Shown here one piece after another: positions 12,358 to 25,128 of a stretch of 60,000 nt of DNA; positions within the stretch are counted from its first letter, which is position 1, and every line of letters starts with the position of its first letter. A program made the position numbers and the translations under genes. The notes below the pieces were generated by a model that did not search any database, was not told where the DNA came from, and saw nothing but the letters and a program-made list of their open reading frames with translations. Origin of the DNA: Takakia lepidozioides (lineage: Eukaryota > Streptophyta > Takakiopsida > Takakiales > Takakiaceae); the NCBI GenBank assembly GCA_030704615.1, contig CM060732.1, positions 82,299,171-82,359,170 of the forward strand, read 5' to 3'.

Positions 12358-13887
12358 TCAGCTACTACCACCGTAACTTTGAAAGAGGGGCCGAAGACTA
12401 GCAGCTTGCCTCAACCATAGCTGATACATGCTCATATGAAATGAGTCAAGCGGTTGAGGAGAGGCATGCCACTGAAAGTGCTCTCTCACCTGACATGCAT
12501 TGTGGTGCAGCCATGCATATTTCTCAGCAGATATCTCTTGCAGTATAAACTTCAAGAGGGGGATGTCCGTGTGACTCACAATAACCGCAAACTCGTTCCA
12601 GTTCAGCACATTCGCAAGAGGGAGATCATAATGGTCAGATATGATGACTGGGACACACCCATAGTGGAGGGCATCGGCAATGCGGGCAGTGTTTACCTCA
12701 TAGCCCTTGACATGTAAGCAGAATTTGGTGGTTTGGAAAACTTTCTCATAAGAGCCTTTGACGAAGCTGGAGTGGATATCTAGGTCGCGGTCATTGCCCC
12801 AGGCATTGATGAGGCGCTGGCGCACCTGTGAGTTTTGGGCCCTGCCTGCATAAAAGGCCAGCCTCGTCCTGCAAATAACCAGGATATCCTCTGCTGAGTC
12901 TTTCCGTTTTCAAAGAGGTGACACCAACGACATCAGAGATTGAGAATGTTTGAGGAGGTCGATGTTTGAGGAGCATTTGAGGAATGTTTAAGGAATATTT
13001 GAAAATGAAATGTACCTGTTTTGAGGAGGGGTGATGGAGACTTGAGGCTGGCGTGGCCAGACCTGGGGCAAAGCAACATCCTTGTGTGGGACATAGTGTC
13101 GGTGGTAATTATTGGACGAGCACACGGCCTGGATGACGTTACTTCTCAGCAATGGTGAGGCTGAGACTACGTCTCTGCCCACAGAATGGCAGCACACAAA
13201 AAAGTGGTCAGTCCCCTGTGTTCTATTCCAGTACTCATACATTGCGCTCACATTGGCAACATACTGAGCCACAAACTCGGCTATGGCGGCCTGGGATCTC
13301 ACCCGGCGGTCATTTCGCAGCACATTGACGGAGAATGGCAAGAAGAAAAGGTTTGCCTCCGCTGGATTTCTGGTCAAGAACCCACTGGCCAGCAGGTTGA
13401 TTTTGAACATGTGCTCGCTGAAGTAGTTTCCAATCTTCCGGTCATACGGGTTAGGATGGGGCAAGAACACTTCCGCAAATTCACCACTACTTTCAAATGC
13501 TTCAGGGTACACGTAAACCTTGAACTTTTCAACCATCTCAGTGTAATCCAGATCAAAAATCTCCCTGTTGACGAATAGACCCGAGCCATGTCCGTTTCTC
13601 ACTGTAGATCCATCACTGGAGGTAGTGTCTAGCCTCTTGCCTTCACCCACATATTCTCGTACACCACCTCCCCGCCCACTTGAGAGCAAAGGCGTCTTCA
13701 CAACCTCCGAAGGCGTTTCCACCTCATAGGTGAGAAATACAGCAGGAGCATCAAATCTGGAAGTCACAATCTGCTCTCTAAGCAGCCCCATAATGGCAAC
13801 ACTAATCACTGCTAACAATCCCTTGCACCACCACCCAAATCCGCTGAATCTCTTACTAGAACCACCTCCCCCAGCCATACCTGTCAT
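12358..13887 (-). CDS. Exostosin-family glycosyltransferase (GT47)
   Basis: Predicted Golgi type II membrane glycosyltransferase of the plant GT47 (exostosin-like) family, whose members build cell-wall polysaccharides; the substrate cannot be read from sequence. Two exons: 13887-13016 and 12868-12358, split within an Arg codon (AG|G), giving 460 aa. The N-terminus has a Gly/Ser-rich cytoplasmic tail and a signal anchor (CKGLLAVISVAIMGLL), then a variable stem. The catalytic part shows KFKVYVYPEAF, ANLFFLPFSVNVLR, the family hallmark RTQGTDHFFVCCH, RLAFYAGRAQ at the exon join, then FCLHVKGYEV, ARIADALHYGCVPVIISDHY and NWNEFAV. No stop or frameshift. The start ATG at 13887 is followed by a second in-frame ATG three codons on. 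Length and motifs are normal for the family. Confidence 0.93.
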
Positions 13888-14985
13888 CGTCTCTCTCTCC
13901 CTCTCTCACCTCCACCAGCAGGCCACCTCCACTAGACCTCGTCGCCATAGCTGCGAGACGACAAGAGGATTATATATTTTATTCTTGTGGATGAAATTAA
14001 CATATTCTGTTTCCTTTATGGATGACATTCCTTCATCCAATTTCTTGCATTCATGGATGCACTAACAACCCTAACTACTCTCTCTCTCTCTCTCTCTCTC
14101 TGATCTCCAATCCTCTCTCTCTCAACACACTACAAACAACAAAGAAAGTCTAAAGCCTATCATTTCTTGATGTGAGCACACATTGAGAGAGTGATTGCAT
14201 TTGCAGGTGTTTGAAAATGGCTCTTTACTTCATGTTTCTGAATGAATCATGACCTGAATAATGCAAACCATCCCTAAGTTAGAGATTAAAGTGTATATTT
14301 CTTGAGCTTTGTTGTTTGGAATTCATATGCAAACCATCCACTTTGCTATTGCAATTGTGCTGTCAACATGTTCAACCCATCATTCTATCTTACCACATTG
14401 AGCTTTGATGAAAAAAATAATCATGGGTCAAATTTTAAAGGAGAGGGCGATATGAATTTTATGCTGACTCGTTATCTTTGCGGCGATCATGGTTATTGAA
14501 CTCTATAATGTGCAGGCTCATGTGGTTAGAACGGACGGCTAAGCAAGTGGTGTGAATATTGTACAAATAAGATAAAACTATCAAAGTGAGAACCTTGATC
14601 AGTTGACATAGGCTTTGCTTTCACATAAAACAAATAGCTATGCAATATCACAATAAATTAGATAGTAAGTTGTATTCACACATTATAGTACCCTACCGTC
14701 CGGGTAGGCTCAGATTGTGTGATTAAAATATTTATTTAGAAAACATATTGATCCATTTTGATAAAATAGTTCATAATTATAGTAAACATCACTTACCTTG
14801 TCTTGGGTTGTTGATATTAGTAAGATTTGGGTGGGATGCTATTAACAATGTTGGGTTTTTGCATTATAGTACTAATCATCAACTAAGTACAACAAGAAAT
14901 GTGACCGGAAAATATGTCATGTACATAAAGGAGTTTTGTTTTTAATTGTCATATGTTCTCTAAATGGTTTATGTCTTTCTCTAGG
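13888..14985. other. Divergent intergenic region with (CT)n tracts
   Basis: Space between the divergently transcribed GT47 gene (-) and the dynein light-chain gene (+), so it should hold both promoters. A (CT)n run at 14078-14101 and shorter CT-rich tracts nearby would read as (GA)n in the GT47 leader. From about 14200 the sequence becomes AT-rich. No gene recognised. Confidence 0.6.
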
Positions 14986-17900
14986 ATGGGAGGACCACAA
15001 GGAAGTGAACCATGGCCTTCATTACTCAAATATGCAAATGCTACCATAGTTCCCACCAAGCCTCCTCCAGCTTCTAAACCAAGCGTCAAAGTATGATTAT
15101 TTGTAACTCAACACCACATATGTAGTGAGTGCATTTAGGTTAATACAAACATATGCCTTTAAAAGCTTTTTGCATATAAATTGTCTATTATTTGCTAAAA
15201 TTATACACAGTAGATGTTGAACAAGTTCTATTGTCAAAATCTTTTGAAAGAAAAAGAACACACTGATGAAGAAAACTGAGATTATTAAGAATTTACCTGT
15301 TGCCTCCGTGAACTATGGGAGGCTGGGAAACAAAAAGGGGCCTAGGTACAATATGGTTTCTAATTATTTTGTTGCATTATTATATCTTTAGTATCTATAT
15401 AGTTGATAGGATCAAATATCTTGATAATATGTTGATAAGTATTAAATTAATTATAATAGAACTCAATTATTATAATTCTCGCTATAACGCAGGGCACGAA
15501 GACTCTACCACCAGTTGAACAAAAGCCGAGTGCAACACAAACGGAAGACATCCTTGACTCCATATTGCCACCAAGGTATTAATCTGTTTGCCATATTGTT
15601 AGATTCTGAGCTCCGCTCTAAATACGACTTCTCACAATGAATTGAATCAAAGATTTGTGTAGTTTTAATGTATTCAATATAACTCCAATGAGAACATTGA
15701 AATATGAATTTTCACATTCAAATTTATATTTTCAATGACATGAAAAAAAAAAATTGTGTGAAAGTGGATAATAGGCAATGGAACGAGGGCGATAATGTAT
15801 GGATACAGCATGTTTCTAGCACCCCTGCTATACGTCTTGATGTCATCAACCTTCAAGTAAGCATCACAATTGTTATACCTAGATTTTAATTTAATTTCTT
15901 ACAACAAGGACCAGCTGTAGTAAATATGAGATTTATCTTGCAGTCTCATATAGCTATTATGTAGGACAAGGTAGCGGGTTTTGACCCCCAACCCATAGGG
16001 GTGACACAATGTGCACTATCCAAATGAGCTACCAGTCATTTTATTTTTCCCAAAGGAAACACCTGGGACCGACGGCTCACAAATCAGGCCCCTTAACCCT
16101 TAAGTTCCCAAGGGACCCGATTCGGGTCACTTTGAATTTGCAGTTCGACCTAATTTTTGCAGATCTAATCTGATGGGTCCCACTCTTGAAGCTTTAATGA
16201 CAAGGGATTTGTCTCGAGTATGATGCAAAAAACAAAATTAAGAAAAAACAAAAGCTACGACTTACAAAAAATATCTTAGATCTTTAAATTACGTTGACGT
16301 GGCAGGTAAACAAGCCCAAAACAGATTGCACTCCAAAGGCCATTTTTGGCAGAAATTAGCAATTTTGGAAAAAACACTTCACCTTGTGGTGTGTGAGCAT
16401 TACATACACAGATCCACCGTTAGCTTTTAAAAAATTTGTAGAAAAAAAAGTACTTCATTTGGAGGCACATTTTCTCTTGTCAATTTTGAGATTTCAACCC
16501 CCATGTAATTGCATGAATAGCAAGCATAAGTGAAAAAATCAGTTGGACTTGCAATTTAGTGGGGTCATGGCCACTCCACTATTGATTTGGAAATGGTGGG
16601 TCTTGGGGCAAGCAAAATTGGATAAAGCTAGGTTTTGATTTGGTCAAACCAATTTCTTTCTAACTTTTTCTTTGGGACCTGATATTTGAGGTCTGGGCCA
16701 ACACTATAATCTCACAATTTCCACGGTGGACTTGGCTCATTTTTTGGCATGTCATGCATAAATGAGCTGGGCCCATTGCTATAAGGCTGGAATCTCTGGA
16801 TGATTTTTGGTAGGTTTCTAGGGGAAATTTACTGCAGCTGGGTACTCAAAATTGGTAAAAAGTCAAAAAAGGGCTTGGGAACTTAAGGGTTAATAGTGAG
16901 AGGAGAAAATAACCTCTTTCACAGTAACCTCGCCACGAAGGTGTGGAAATGGGACACCGTCCAGGGAAGGGGGAGAAGAGTATACCACACACGTCGAGTA
17001 GCAGGATTTGCTATTATTATCAAAATTGGTTATACATTATTTTATCACAATAATTGATGTTATTAAATATGTAATATATTTCATATACAATGAAATGTAC
17101 AATATTATCACTGAAGTCTTTTGATAATCATAATCACATATATATATATATATATATATGACATTCCCAGGAAAAATTGGATCAACAATTGCAACATCGA
17201 CAAGCGCGAGAAACGGGCATTTGCCCTATTCGGGAAGAACTTTATGCTCAAGTAATTTCAAGTTGAATGAGTTATAATATGAAGTGTATCTCCTATTTCA
17301 ATTACCATGTACTATAGGGAAAGGGCAACTGATGAGGCTCTTCCACCATTGAAGAATGTGTGAACGAGCCCCTCTTGTTCACCCGTTCAAAACCAGCAGG
17401 CTTGGCTGAGAACAGCTGCCCTTCAAAATCATCATCTTACAAATTTGGTAAGGCTGTAGGTGTTTTACGCCCGGCGTAAGGTACGTCTCTTCTCAGGATG
17501 AAACTTTCCTTCTAAGACGGTAACGATTTTAACGGTATTTTCTAGACAGATTTGTACGCTACAATGACCTCATTGTAAGCCTCACAGCCACCTTGCGTGG
17601 TTATTTTTTTCTCGCCTTCTTAATACTTCGCCCCCTCTCCTTCAGCAGGTAGCCCAGTGGTTGGGGTGTTTGTGCCTTGCCTGTGCATAACCTAGGTGAT
17701 CCTGGGTTCAATCCTTCAACATGTGCCTTCAGACCGTCCATTGGGCCCTCGATGGCCTATGTGTTGAGCAGTAGGCTCTGTAAATTCACTGGACGTTAAA
17801 GAACCTTTATCTTTATCTTATCTCCTATTTTAAATAAACGCAAACAAACAAAGTTAGTAGCCTAAACCGCAGCTATTGTAGTAAACAAAATACTTGTGGT

Positions 17901-19469
17901 TTGCAGTAGTTACAGAACTATAATATAATGGCTTTTATTCTGCTTCTTTGTTTCATATGAGACCATCAGATGTTGTACTATCGAAGTAAAATTATCTAGT
18001 GTGGTTAATAGCAAACAATTTGATCCCAACTAGATGTAAGATCCACTAGTTTACCAACGCATGGCAAACGCATGTCAAGTGATATGCGTAAACCTTCCAA
18101 AATTTAGGAAGCATTATATACATGCTCTATAAATAAACTTGCCTAGAATCAATTATGATGAATGAATAAAATAGCTGATATCATGGTTTATTTCTCACTC
18201 AATTGAATTATTAATAGAAAGTGAAACATAATGATAATCCATTAGCTTCTTACAAAAAAACGTCTGGAAGAAAATTTGAAACTAGGATTTGATATTGGAT
18301 GCAGTGTATGGATGAACTTATCAGACAAGTCACAGTAAATTGTGCAGAACGTGGTCTCCTTTTGCTTCGCGTACGAGATGAACTACGAATGGTAGGACTA
18401 TAAACTTATCGTAATATAGTATAATTTGGTAAAATAATTGATAAAAGAAAATTAATAATTAACAGTAGTTAATATATCAAAGATTGAACTTTGTTTTCAC
18501 CTGCAGATGTGAAGATATAGTGATCTATATACTATTAACTGTGTTGAGCAGACAATTGCTGCATATCAAACATTGTATGAAAGTAGTGTGGCATTTGGTT
18601 TGAGAAAAGCGTTACAAACAGAATATGGGAAGGCTCAAATGGAGTTGCGGGTTCAACAGGTGCTCAAACCAGTCATAGTTTATTATTATTATTATTATTA
18701 ATTATTCATCATGAGAGTGTGATAAATTATTCTATTTAATTCAATATCACACCATCTTCTAAATGGTTCAGATGAGAGTGTGTCTGAATTGTTTTTTGCT
18801 CATTTATATATGCTTCGGGAGGAGTTCACAAACTATTGTTCTTATTATTTAATTAAAAATAATTTATCAATAATTTAATTTCATAATTATCTAAGATATT
18901 AATTAATTGATTAATTAAATTTTTGTCGGGTGTATAATTACAGTTGGAGGCAGAACTAAAAGAGTTGGACCGACAAGTTAGTGAATGGAAAGTATGTACA
19001 TAGTTTTCTTTTCTTCTCTTTTTAAACATATTTTACATGTATTTTCCATTGGTAGCTCAAGATGATTATACTCAGATGTTGGGGTGGGATAGTCTTCATC
19101 GTCTAGAATGGATTGATAAGGCCACATTAGAGTTTATTTAATACACAAGCCCTAACTTTATCTGGGAATGTTTTAAAAACTCCTTAGACACCATAGTAAG
19201 GCTACTTCATTAATCTCATATCATCTTAGCAAATTTATTTAACAAATTATCTGTAATTATATTTTCAAATTGCTTAGTACACTTATGTTATGCTTTGAAA
19301 TATTATGATGATATTCGTGCAGAACAAGTGTGAAGTCAATGAAAAACGAGAGGCGGAGCGCAAAATTTACGAAGACAAAAAGCATACTGAAGAAATTGCG
19401 TACTTTAGTCGGTCTAATAAGCAATTGAAGGCGCAACTTGAAGCTTTCTTAGCTCCAGCTAAGAAATAA
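14986..19469 (+). CDS. DNALI1: Axonemal inner-arm dynein light chain p28 (DNALI1-like)
   Basis: Light (intermediate) chain of single-headed inner-arm dyneins in motile flagella; in a plant it would act in sperm flagella. Eight short exons fitted by hand: 14986-15090, 15493-15575, 15775-15856, 17171-17251, 18305-18391, 18552-18659, 18944-18991 and 19323-19469. Borders are GT-AG, phases agree, and they sum to 741 nt (246 aa), close to the usual 250 or so. Seen in order: PSLLKYA near the N-terminus, ILDSILPPR, VWIQHVSSTPAIRLDV, RQARETGICPIREELYAQ, NCAERGLLLLRVRDELRM, TIAAYQTLYESSVAFGLRKAL, then a charged coiled coil (LEAELKELDRQV) ending in SNKQLKAQLEAFLAP. No stop or missing exon found. Introns are AT-rich and carry inserted repeats. 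The first exon starts right after a CTAG, so an untranslated upstream exon is possible. Confidence 0.95.
15960..16045 (-). repeat. tRNA-like (SINE head) sequence in the dynein gene
   Basis: Read on the minus strand this looks like a decayed tRNA: an A-box-like TAGCTCATTTGG (complement of 16020-16031) and a B-box-like GGGTCAAAACCC (complement of 15976-15987) at tRNA-like spacing. It lies directly after an A-rich stretch that ends the neighbouring repeat. The acceptor stem does not look good enough for a working tRNA gene, so I read it as a SINE head. Confidence 0.4.
16046..17000 (-). repeat. SINE-like repeat split by a TTAA element
   Basis: Minus-strand copy of a dispersed repeat whose body reads ...GGTTATTTT(C)n CTCC... 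GGGCCTGAATTGTGAGC... GTTTCCTTT and ends in an A-rich tail. Related copies lie at about 30005-30075 (-), 34165-34260 (-) and 42400-42600 (+). In those the GGCCT and CTCC parts are nearly adjacent; here they are parted by the 794-bp TTAA element at 16096-16889. The outer limit near 17000 is approximate. Confidence 0.55.
16092..16893. mobile_element. Non-autonomous piggyBac-like element with TTAA target duplication
   Basis: Two perfect 16-bp terminal inverted repeats, CCCTTAAGTTCCCAAG at 16096-16111 and its reverse complement at 16874-16889, are each flanked by TTAA (16092-16095 and 16890-16893). A TTAA duplication with ends starting CCC is the hallmark of the piggyBac superfamily. The 794-bp interior has no long open frame, so it is a MITE-like derivative that needs a transposase made elsewhere. 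It sits in intron 3 of the dynein gene, inside an older SINE-like repeat. Confidence 0.75.
17645..17823 (+). repeat. tRNA-derived SINE
   Basis: A box A (TAGCCCAGTGG, 17650-17660) and a box B (GGTTCAATCC, 17705-17714) sit at tRNA-like spacing, followed by a body ending GGACGTTAAAGAACC and a short (CTTTAT)n tail. This is the standard build of a Pol III SINE. It lies in intron 4 of the dynein gene in sense orientation. Target duplications are not clear. Confidence 0.7.
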
Positions 19470-19744
19470 AGATGCAACAGTTATGTAAGAAACACAAGTA
19501 GCTTATTACTTCAACATACATTTTTATAGGTATGCATTTCAACACATGATATGACGAGAGACTTCATAAAATTATTGTAAGTTGACATGCTATAAAAATG
19601 TATTCCCCATGCGATTCGCCTCACAGCCCGTTAGAGGCTAATTTTTCATCGTTTACACTCTTCTTTTTTAAGGTGATTTCCAAAGCTTCATGAGTTTTCT
19701 GTTTTCCGGATTAAAAAAAAATAAGTTCGCATATTGGAGATAAA
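19470..19744. other. Dynein gene 3' flank
   Basis: Short AT-rich stretch between the dynein light-chain stop and the LINE; presumably its 3' UTR. Nothing else seen. Confidence 0.5.
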
Positions 19745-22700
19745 TGCGACGACATTCATTGACTCCTCCAAAATATCACATGTGACGGCAAAGTTGTGCC
19801 CAGGATACCATAGCCCTTTTGGTGGGGTTTTGGGGGGAGGCACCCCACAAAAAGTTCCTCATCATTGCTTTCAGCTTTGTAATTAGCTTGGAACCCGGAG
19901 ACCAAACCGAGGCTGGATACCACACTGATGCGAGTAGTATTTGATTTAGAACTAGAGCCCTGCCTGCAATACATAGCATAGCTGAGCTCCAAAAGGCCAG
20001 TTTGTTACGGAGCTTCTGTAAGACAGACTCAAATCTTTGCTCATCAGTGAGCCCTATCCCAATCTGAAAGCCCAAAAGTGTGTGCGCTGAACCTGGCTGG
20101 AGCCATTTAAGACCTACATCTTGTCCCCAAGGAGGGCCGTGTTGTCTGTAGGATGAAGCAGATAGCTCTGTGAGGAGGCCAACTGATTTGGTCCAATTTA
20201 TTTTGAGCCCAGAAGCGGAGCAGAAAAATTGCAGGGCTTGACGAACCCTTTCAATGTTTGTTGGTGCCTCATTGTTCAAAAACAATGTGGTGTCATCAGT
20301 ATACATTGAGTTCTTAATAGAGGATCCATCTTGCATTTTTAGGCCCAAAATATCCTGCCTTGAATTGAGGTAGTGGCCTAGGGCATCTGCTGCCATGAGA
20401 AAGAGGTAGGGAGACATTGGGCAACCTTGCCTTACGGACCTGAAAAGCGCAAAGGGCTTTGAAATCACTCCGTTTACCATGACTTTGCTAGAGGCTGAGG
20501 AAAGTAGGATATGGATCCATCTGTTGAAAGCTTCAAGCATTCCCATTCTGACCAAAACTTGATTTAGAAAACTCCAATCAATGTTATCAAAGGCCTTTTC
20601 AAAGTCAAGCATGAGTATGGCCATGGGCTGCTCAGAGCACTTGGCCTTATATATGACTTCATTGACTAATAGAATGTTATCTAGAATCATTCTCCCTTTT
20701 AGAAACCCGGATTGCTCTGGTCTGATAACCCGAGAGAGAATGGGCTGCAGCCTGAGGGCCAAAGCCTGACAATAATTTTATAAGCAGTGTTCAGAAGCGT
20801 TATAGGTCTATAATTAGATATCATGCTTCTATCACCCTTTTTGAAAATCAAAGTGATGAGACCAATTGAGAGTTGTGAAGGCATGATGCCCTTCGAAAGT
20901 ATATCTTTAGCCAACTCAACAAAGTCATTCACTATGATATGCCAGAGGGCCGTAAAAAACTCAATTGGCATGCCGTCTAACCCTGGCATCTTTCCAGCTT
21001 TGAGGGAATGCAAGGCCTCCGCCAGGTCTGAGTCGGAGAGCGGGGAAGAGAGTTCATCTTTTTCTTTTTCAGAAAGGAGCGAGGGGACACATCACATAAT
21101 TTCCTGAGAGGCAAACTTAGACTCTTCTGAGTGCTGCCTCTTAGAGAAGAGGGAGGCAAAGTGTTGCTCAACATAGGCAGCCATCGCTTTAGGGTTGGAG
21201 GAGATAGTGGACCCATGAGGGCTAGTGAGGGAGGAAATGGATGAAGCCATTTGCCTTTGTTTGGCCTTAGCAAAGAAATATTTAGTCATTTTTTCACCTT
21301 TTAGAGACCAGTTCACCCCTGCCTTTATACGGATAGCGTTTTCCTTCTCATGTCTAAAATTCCAGAGATTGGATTTCGCTCTATTATAGTTCATCAGAGT
21401 ACATGGTCCTTCATCTTTGTTCTCCAAAAGTTGTTGGCAAAGATGGAGGCATTTGAGCAAACTCTTCTCTTTTTGGGAGCACGCTAAAGCAAAGGCTTTG
21501 GATTGTTACTGCGATCTAATCCTGGTAGCCTCTAGCTTGGTAAGGAATCTAAGGGTGGCAGACTCAAAATGGTTCCAAGATGAAGACCATATCTGGGCCA
21601 GATCATTTACCATTGCCCTAGATTTAAGGATAGATGGGTTAAGCTTGAAGTAACCTCTAACCTAGATCCAGGAACAGAAAAGAGAGCGCCAGTCTCTGCA
21701 TGGTTGAAGTCAGGAAGTAGTGGGCCCATTGGAATAGGCTGGACCCAAGACACTATACCAGTAATGCAGTAAATTCGATCTAGTCTGGCCATAACCAGAT
21801 CAGGCGGTGCTCTGCAATTTGTCCAAGAGAATCGCAGCTGATTATCTCCAAGGATGGAGATGTCAATAAGACTGACAGAGAGATAGAGGGTCTCCCACGC
21901 ATTATTCTCGTCGGGGGTGAGGCTGTAACTGCCAGGATTCAGCCTGTCCATAGTTTTTTCAGTCATATTAAAGTCTCCAGCCATTAGCCATTGGTCAATC
22001 TCTGGATGGCTTAAGATCTTGGAATGTAAAAGGTGCCAAAAAACAATCCCAGCATTGGGAGCATAAACATTTACGAGGCCTATTTTACAGAAGACAAAAT
22101 TGCGCTCTGCCAATCATCCAATTTCCACTCCAGAGATATGGTTGGCCAGATTCGGGGACACCAGAATAGATGTGCCACCTCTAGAGTCAGCCACAGTTTT
22201 ATTCCACCAAGAAAGATTGGCTGGCCACAACATATTTCCCAAAGAGGTTATCTTAGAATCATTTAGCTCATGTTCCTGTAGGAAGATAATAGAATTTTCA
22301 AACATCACCGATGTAGCCCAACGTTTAATCTTGGATCTTTTAGGGGTAGAGGCTTCAGAACCTATGCCTCTAATATTCCAGGATCTGATGTTATATAACA
22401 TTAACTTGGGGGAGAGGGCTCGAGAAAACTTCTCGAAATGATAGCCCTGATGTGGAAAAGAAGAAGACATGCCTACTGTCGTTGTGGAGGAGGGAGGAGA
22501 ACCAACCAAATCTGGTGGAGGGGGGGGTGGTGTAGAGGAGAGGTAGATGACACCCACTGGTGTGTTACCTAGACCCTTTTTCTGTTGACCCTGAACCAAA
22601 GCAATAAACTGTGTCTTCTTTCTTGAAATAACTGAACAGCCTTTAATGACATCCTTGAGCCCTAGCCAACAAGCAAAGTTGTGAAGGTATTTTTCTGATA

Positions 22701-22848
22701 GCAGTCTACTTCCAGGGGCATAGAAGAGATGGGGGAGAATCATCCCTAGCGGATGCCAGCTAGCTAGAACCTGACATATGCCTGAGAAAGGGGATGGGCA
22801 GCAGATGAAAAAGGGGGGTATATTGAAATCAATATACCCGCACAACAC
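19745..22848 (-). mobile_element. Decayed L1-type LINE (endonuclease and reverse transcriptase)
   Basis: Minus-strand non-LTR retrotransposon, 3' truncated. The AP-endonuclease lies at about 22450-21607: it begins SWNIRGIG, then FLQEHE, VNVYAPN, MAGDFNMT and MARLDRIY, with one in-frame TGA at 22116-22114. The linker follows at 21460-21092. The reverse transcriptase lies at about 21013-19760 in shifted frames: PGLDGMPIEFF, FKKGDRSMISNYRPITLLN, SGFLKGR, MLDFEKAFDNIDW, VRQGCPMSPYLF and an active-site YTDD in place of YADD. There are several frameshifts. The zinc-binding and RNase H end expected after the polymerase is missing, so the copy is dead. It runs antisense to the dynein gene about 275 bp downstream of it. 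Confidence 0.88.
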
Positions 22849-25128
22849 TGGATTTTACATTTTATCCCCCCCCCCAATTCCTTCGTACAAGTAGCTGACC
22901 CATTTTCCAGGTGGAAATCTGGCAATTTTTGGCCAGATTAGAAAAACACTACCTGTTAGTAACGGAAGACAATACGAATAATGTAAGAACTTAATGGACG
23001 CGTGTGATCTGACGGTACTTTCGCCGGCTTCCGGCAACCTGGGCTCCTCCGGCGAGGCCCCTGTCAAATCCTCCCCTCCCCCTCTTACCTTGGTTTCACT
23101 ATGAAATACTTCAGAATCCAAATGGGTTTCATGCTGAGGTGGGGTAGCGTGACGGTAAGGTGACAGATATGCAGGCAGCAAGGTTCCGGATTTGATTCTT
23201 TATTTGGTGGAGTTACACTCCATTCTGTGTAACCCAGAGTGGAGTTACACACCTCGTCGTGTAACCCTGACTGTAGTTTACACTCCTTCAGTTCCATGTC
23301 ACTCTCAAGAGAGGGTGGGGAAGATTTGACATGCCGGAAACCGGCGTACCATCCTGTCAGAGTTTGCCCGTGTGCATTACGTTCTCTATTATCTTCGGTT
23401 AGTAACTTGCTGGACTGGGGGGTGTTTCCTGAAAAAAAAAGGAAGATTCCTTACCCTTATTAATAAAATTTACCAGGGCCACTGTCCCTTATTCTGTAAA
23501 AATTAAAAAATTAAAAAACAAATGTTCAATTTATTTTTTATTTTTTATTTTTTCTAAAATTTTAAGGAAAGGGGACAGATGTTCAAGTGAAAGTGGCCCA
23601 TAGAAAATTTCGGGAGGAGCCCCAGTCCCTCCATTTTGCTCATTCAAGAGGGCAAGAGGCTTGTGACTTGACTTCTGTGGCTCACAAGATCCTTGCCTGA
23701 AAATTGGAAGAGTACTTAGTGCGTTGGTGGACCAATGAGATGGTGCCACGAGACCGGCTCTTTATGAATCATATCCAGGGAATAAAGGGATCCATCGTGT
23801 GTGTGCTCTCCCTGGATGAAACTGGGCTACATCCATCTACAGCTCTGTCGTGGCTAAACTGTGGCTATTCACGTGGCTATACGTCCAGCAACAACGTGGT
23901 AAAAAGCTGCTACAGTGCGGGTCGTGGGGCGGAGAGTGGGAGAGACGAATGCGGAGAGTGATGCACAAGACAAGACGATGCCGCTCTTGAGCTGACTGCG
24001 GCGCTTTGGACTGATCTGCTGCTCCCAGCACCGGTAAGTGCTTTCAGAACTGACTATATTGCAATCGAAATGGAAAAATGGAGTGTTTTGAGCTCAAAAC
24101 AAGCAAGAAAGAGATAATGCTGGCCTTGAGGTGATTGCAGTTTCACCAAGCACATTGTTAAGGTCACGGTGGGAGAGCTGCTCCCGCAACTGGAAAGTCT
24201 TCTCAAAACTGACTTCTACTTTGATTCGAATGATGTAGAATAGTGTTCGAGGTTCACCCGGTGTAGAGATGGATGGGATATAAGTTGGACACGCACGGTA
24301 TGATTTGGAACTTTGAGTACCGATGAACGCACTAGGTGCAACAAAGATGGACTGTGGAAAGTTTGTTCGGGAAAACCTCCGCAGCAAGTGAACCAGGGCT
24401 CCTTTCGTGGTAAATTCCTTAAGGTGCAGGTCCTACTGATGCTGGGAATAACGTTGTCACAATTTTGACAACGATTTTCTCCTCCACTTGCAATTCATGT
24501 CCGGATTATCCTCCAAGAGTGAGGCAGGCCATGGTCAAAATGGCCATCAAGTTTCTGGCAGGATGTTTTCGGCTTGTAGTGAAGATTGGACTTGTTTTGT
24601 TCCAGACGAAGATCAAAGAAGACCTGAAGAGGATCCTAAGTGAAAACATTGTGCAGATTACAGCCAGTGCTAAAACTGGCAGTTCTTCACTGCGAACGGT
24701 TACAAAGTAGCCAGTTCACACTCAACACTGCGACCTGGTTTCATACTGTAAACGCTTGAAAGTACTGAAACTGGCGCTTCCCCAATTCGCAACAGGCTAA
24801 AGAAGGCAATTCACGTAAAACTCTAGAGTATGGACGGTCACTGTTTCCGGAAATGGAATCAGGTTGCAGATCTCTTTCTTCTTTTCCTGCGCAGAGCAAT
24901 TCAAGATGTCTTCAATCTTACCAAGGAAAATGAGAGGCTTGTGTTGGTCGTGCTTCCAATCCAAACGCAGGAATACATTATTGATGATACAATCTTGACA
25001 GTATTTTGTAAAAATGCGATTATTTCACTTCCCCTTCAGAAGTTGTTTACACTTTTTTCTCTTTCTGGCTGGTTTACTTTGGGGGACTGCAGGTGGACGT
25101 CGCAGGTGGTGCTTGAACAGTAAATTGG
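22849..25128. other. Intergenic, no gene recognised
   Basis: About 2.3 kb. It contains a C-run near 22866-22875, T/A-rich simple sequence at 23500-23560 and several open frames (24465-24710 +, 24830-25123 +) without recognisable domains. The stretch just before 25129 is probably the promoter and 5' UTR of the membrane-protein gene; a 5' UTR intron ending near 25120 is possible. Confidence 0.5.

Noticed and set aside
24465-25123. Two open frames upstream of the membrane-protein gene as extra exons or a separate gene
   Set aside because: No family motifs and no matching splice phases; more likely leader or intergenic sequence.
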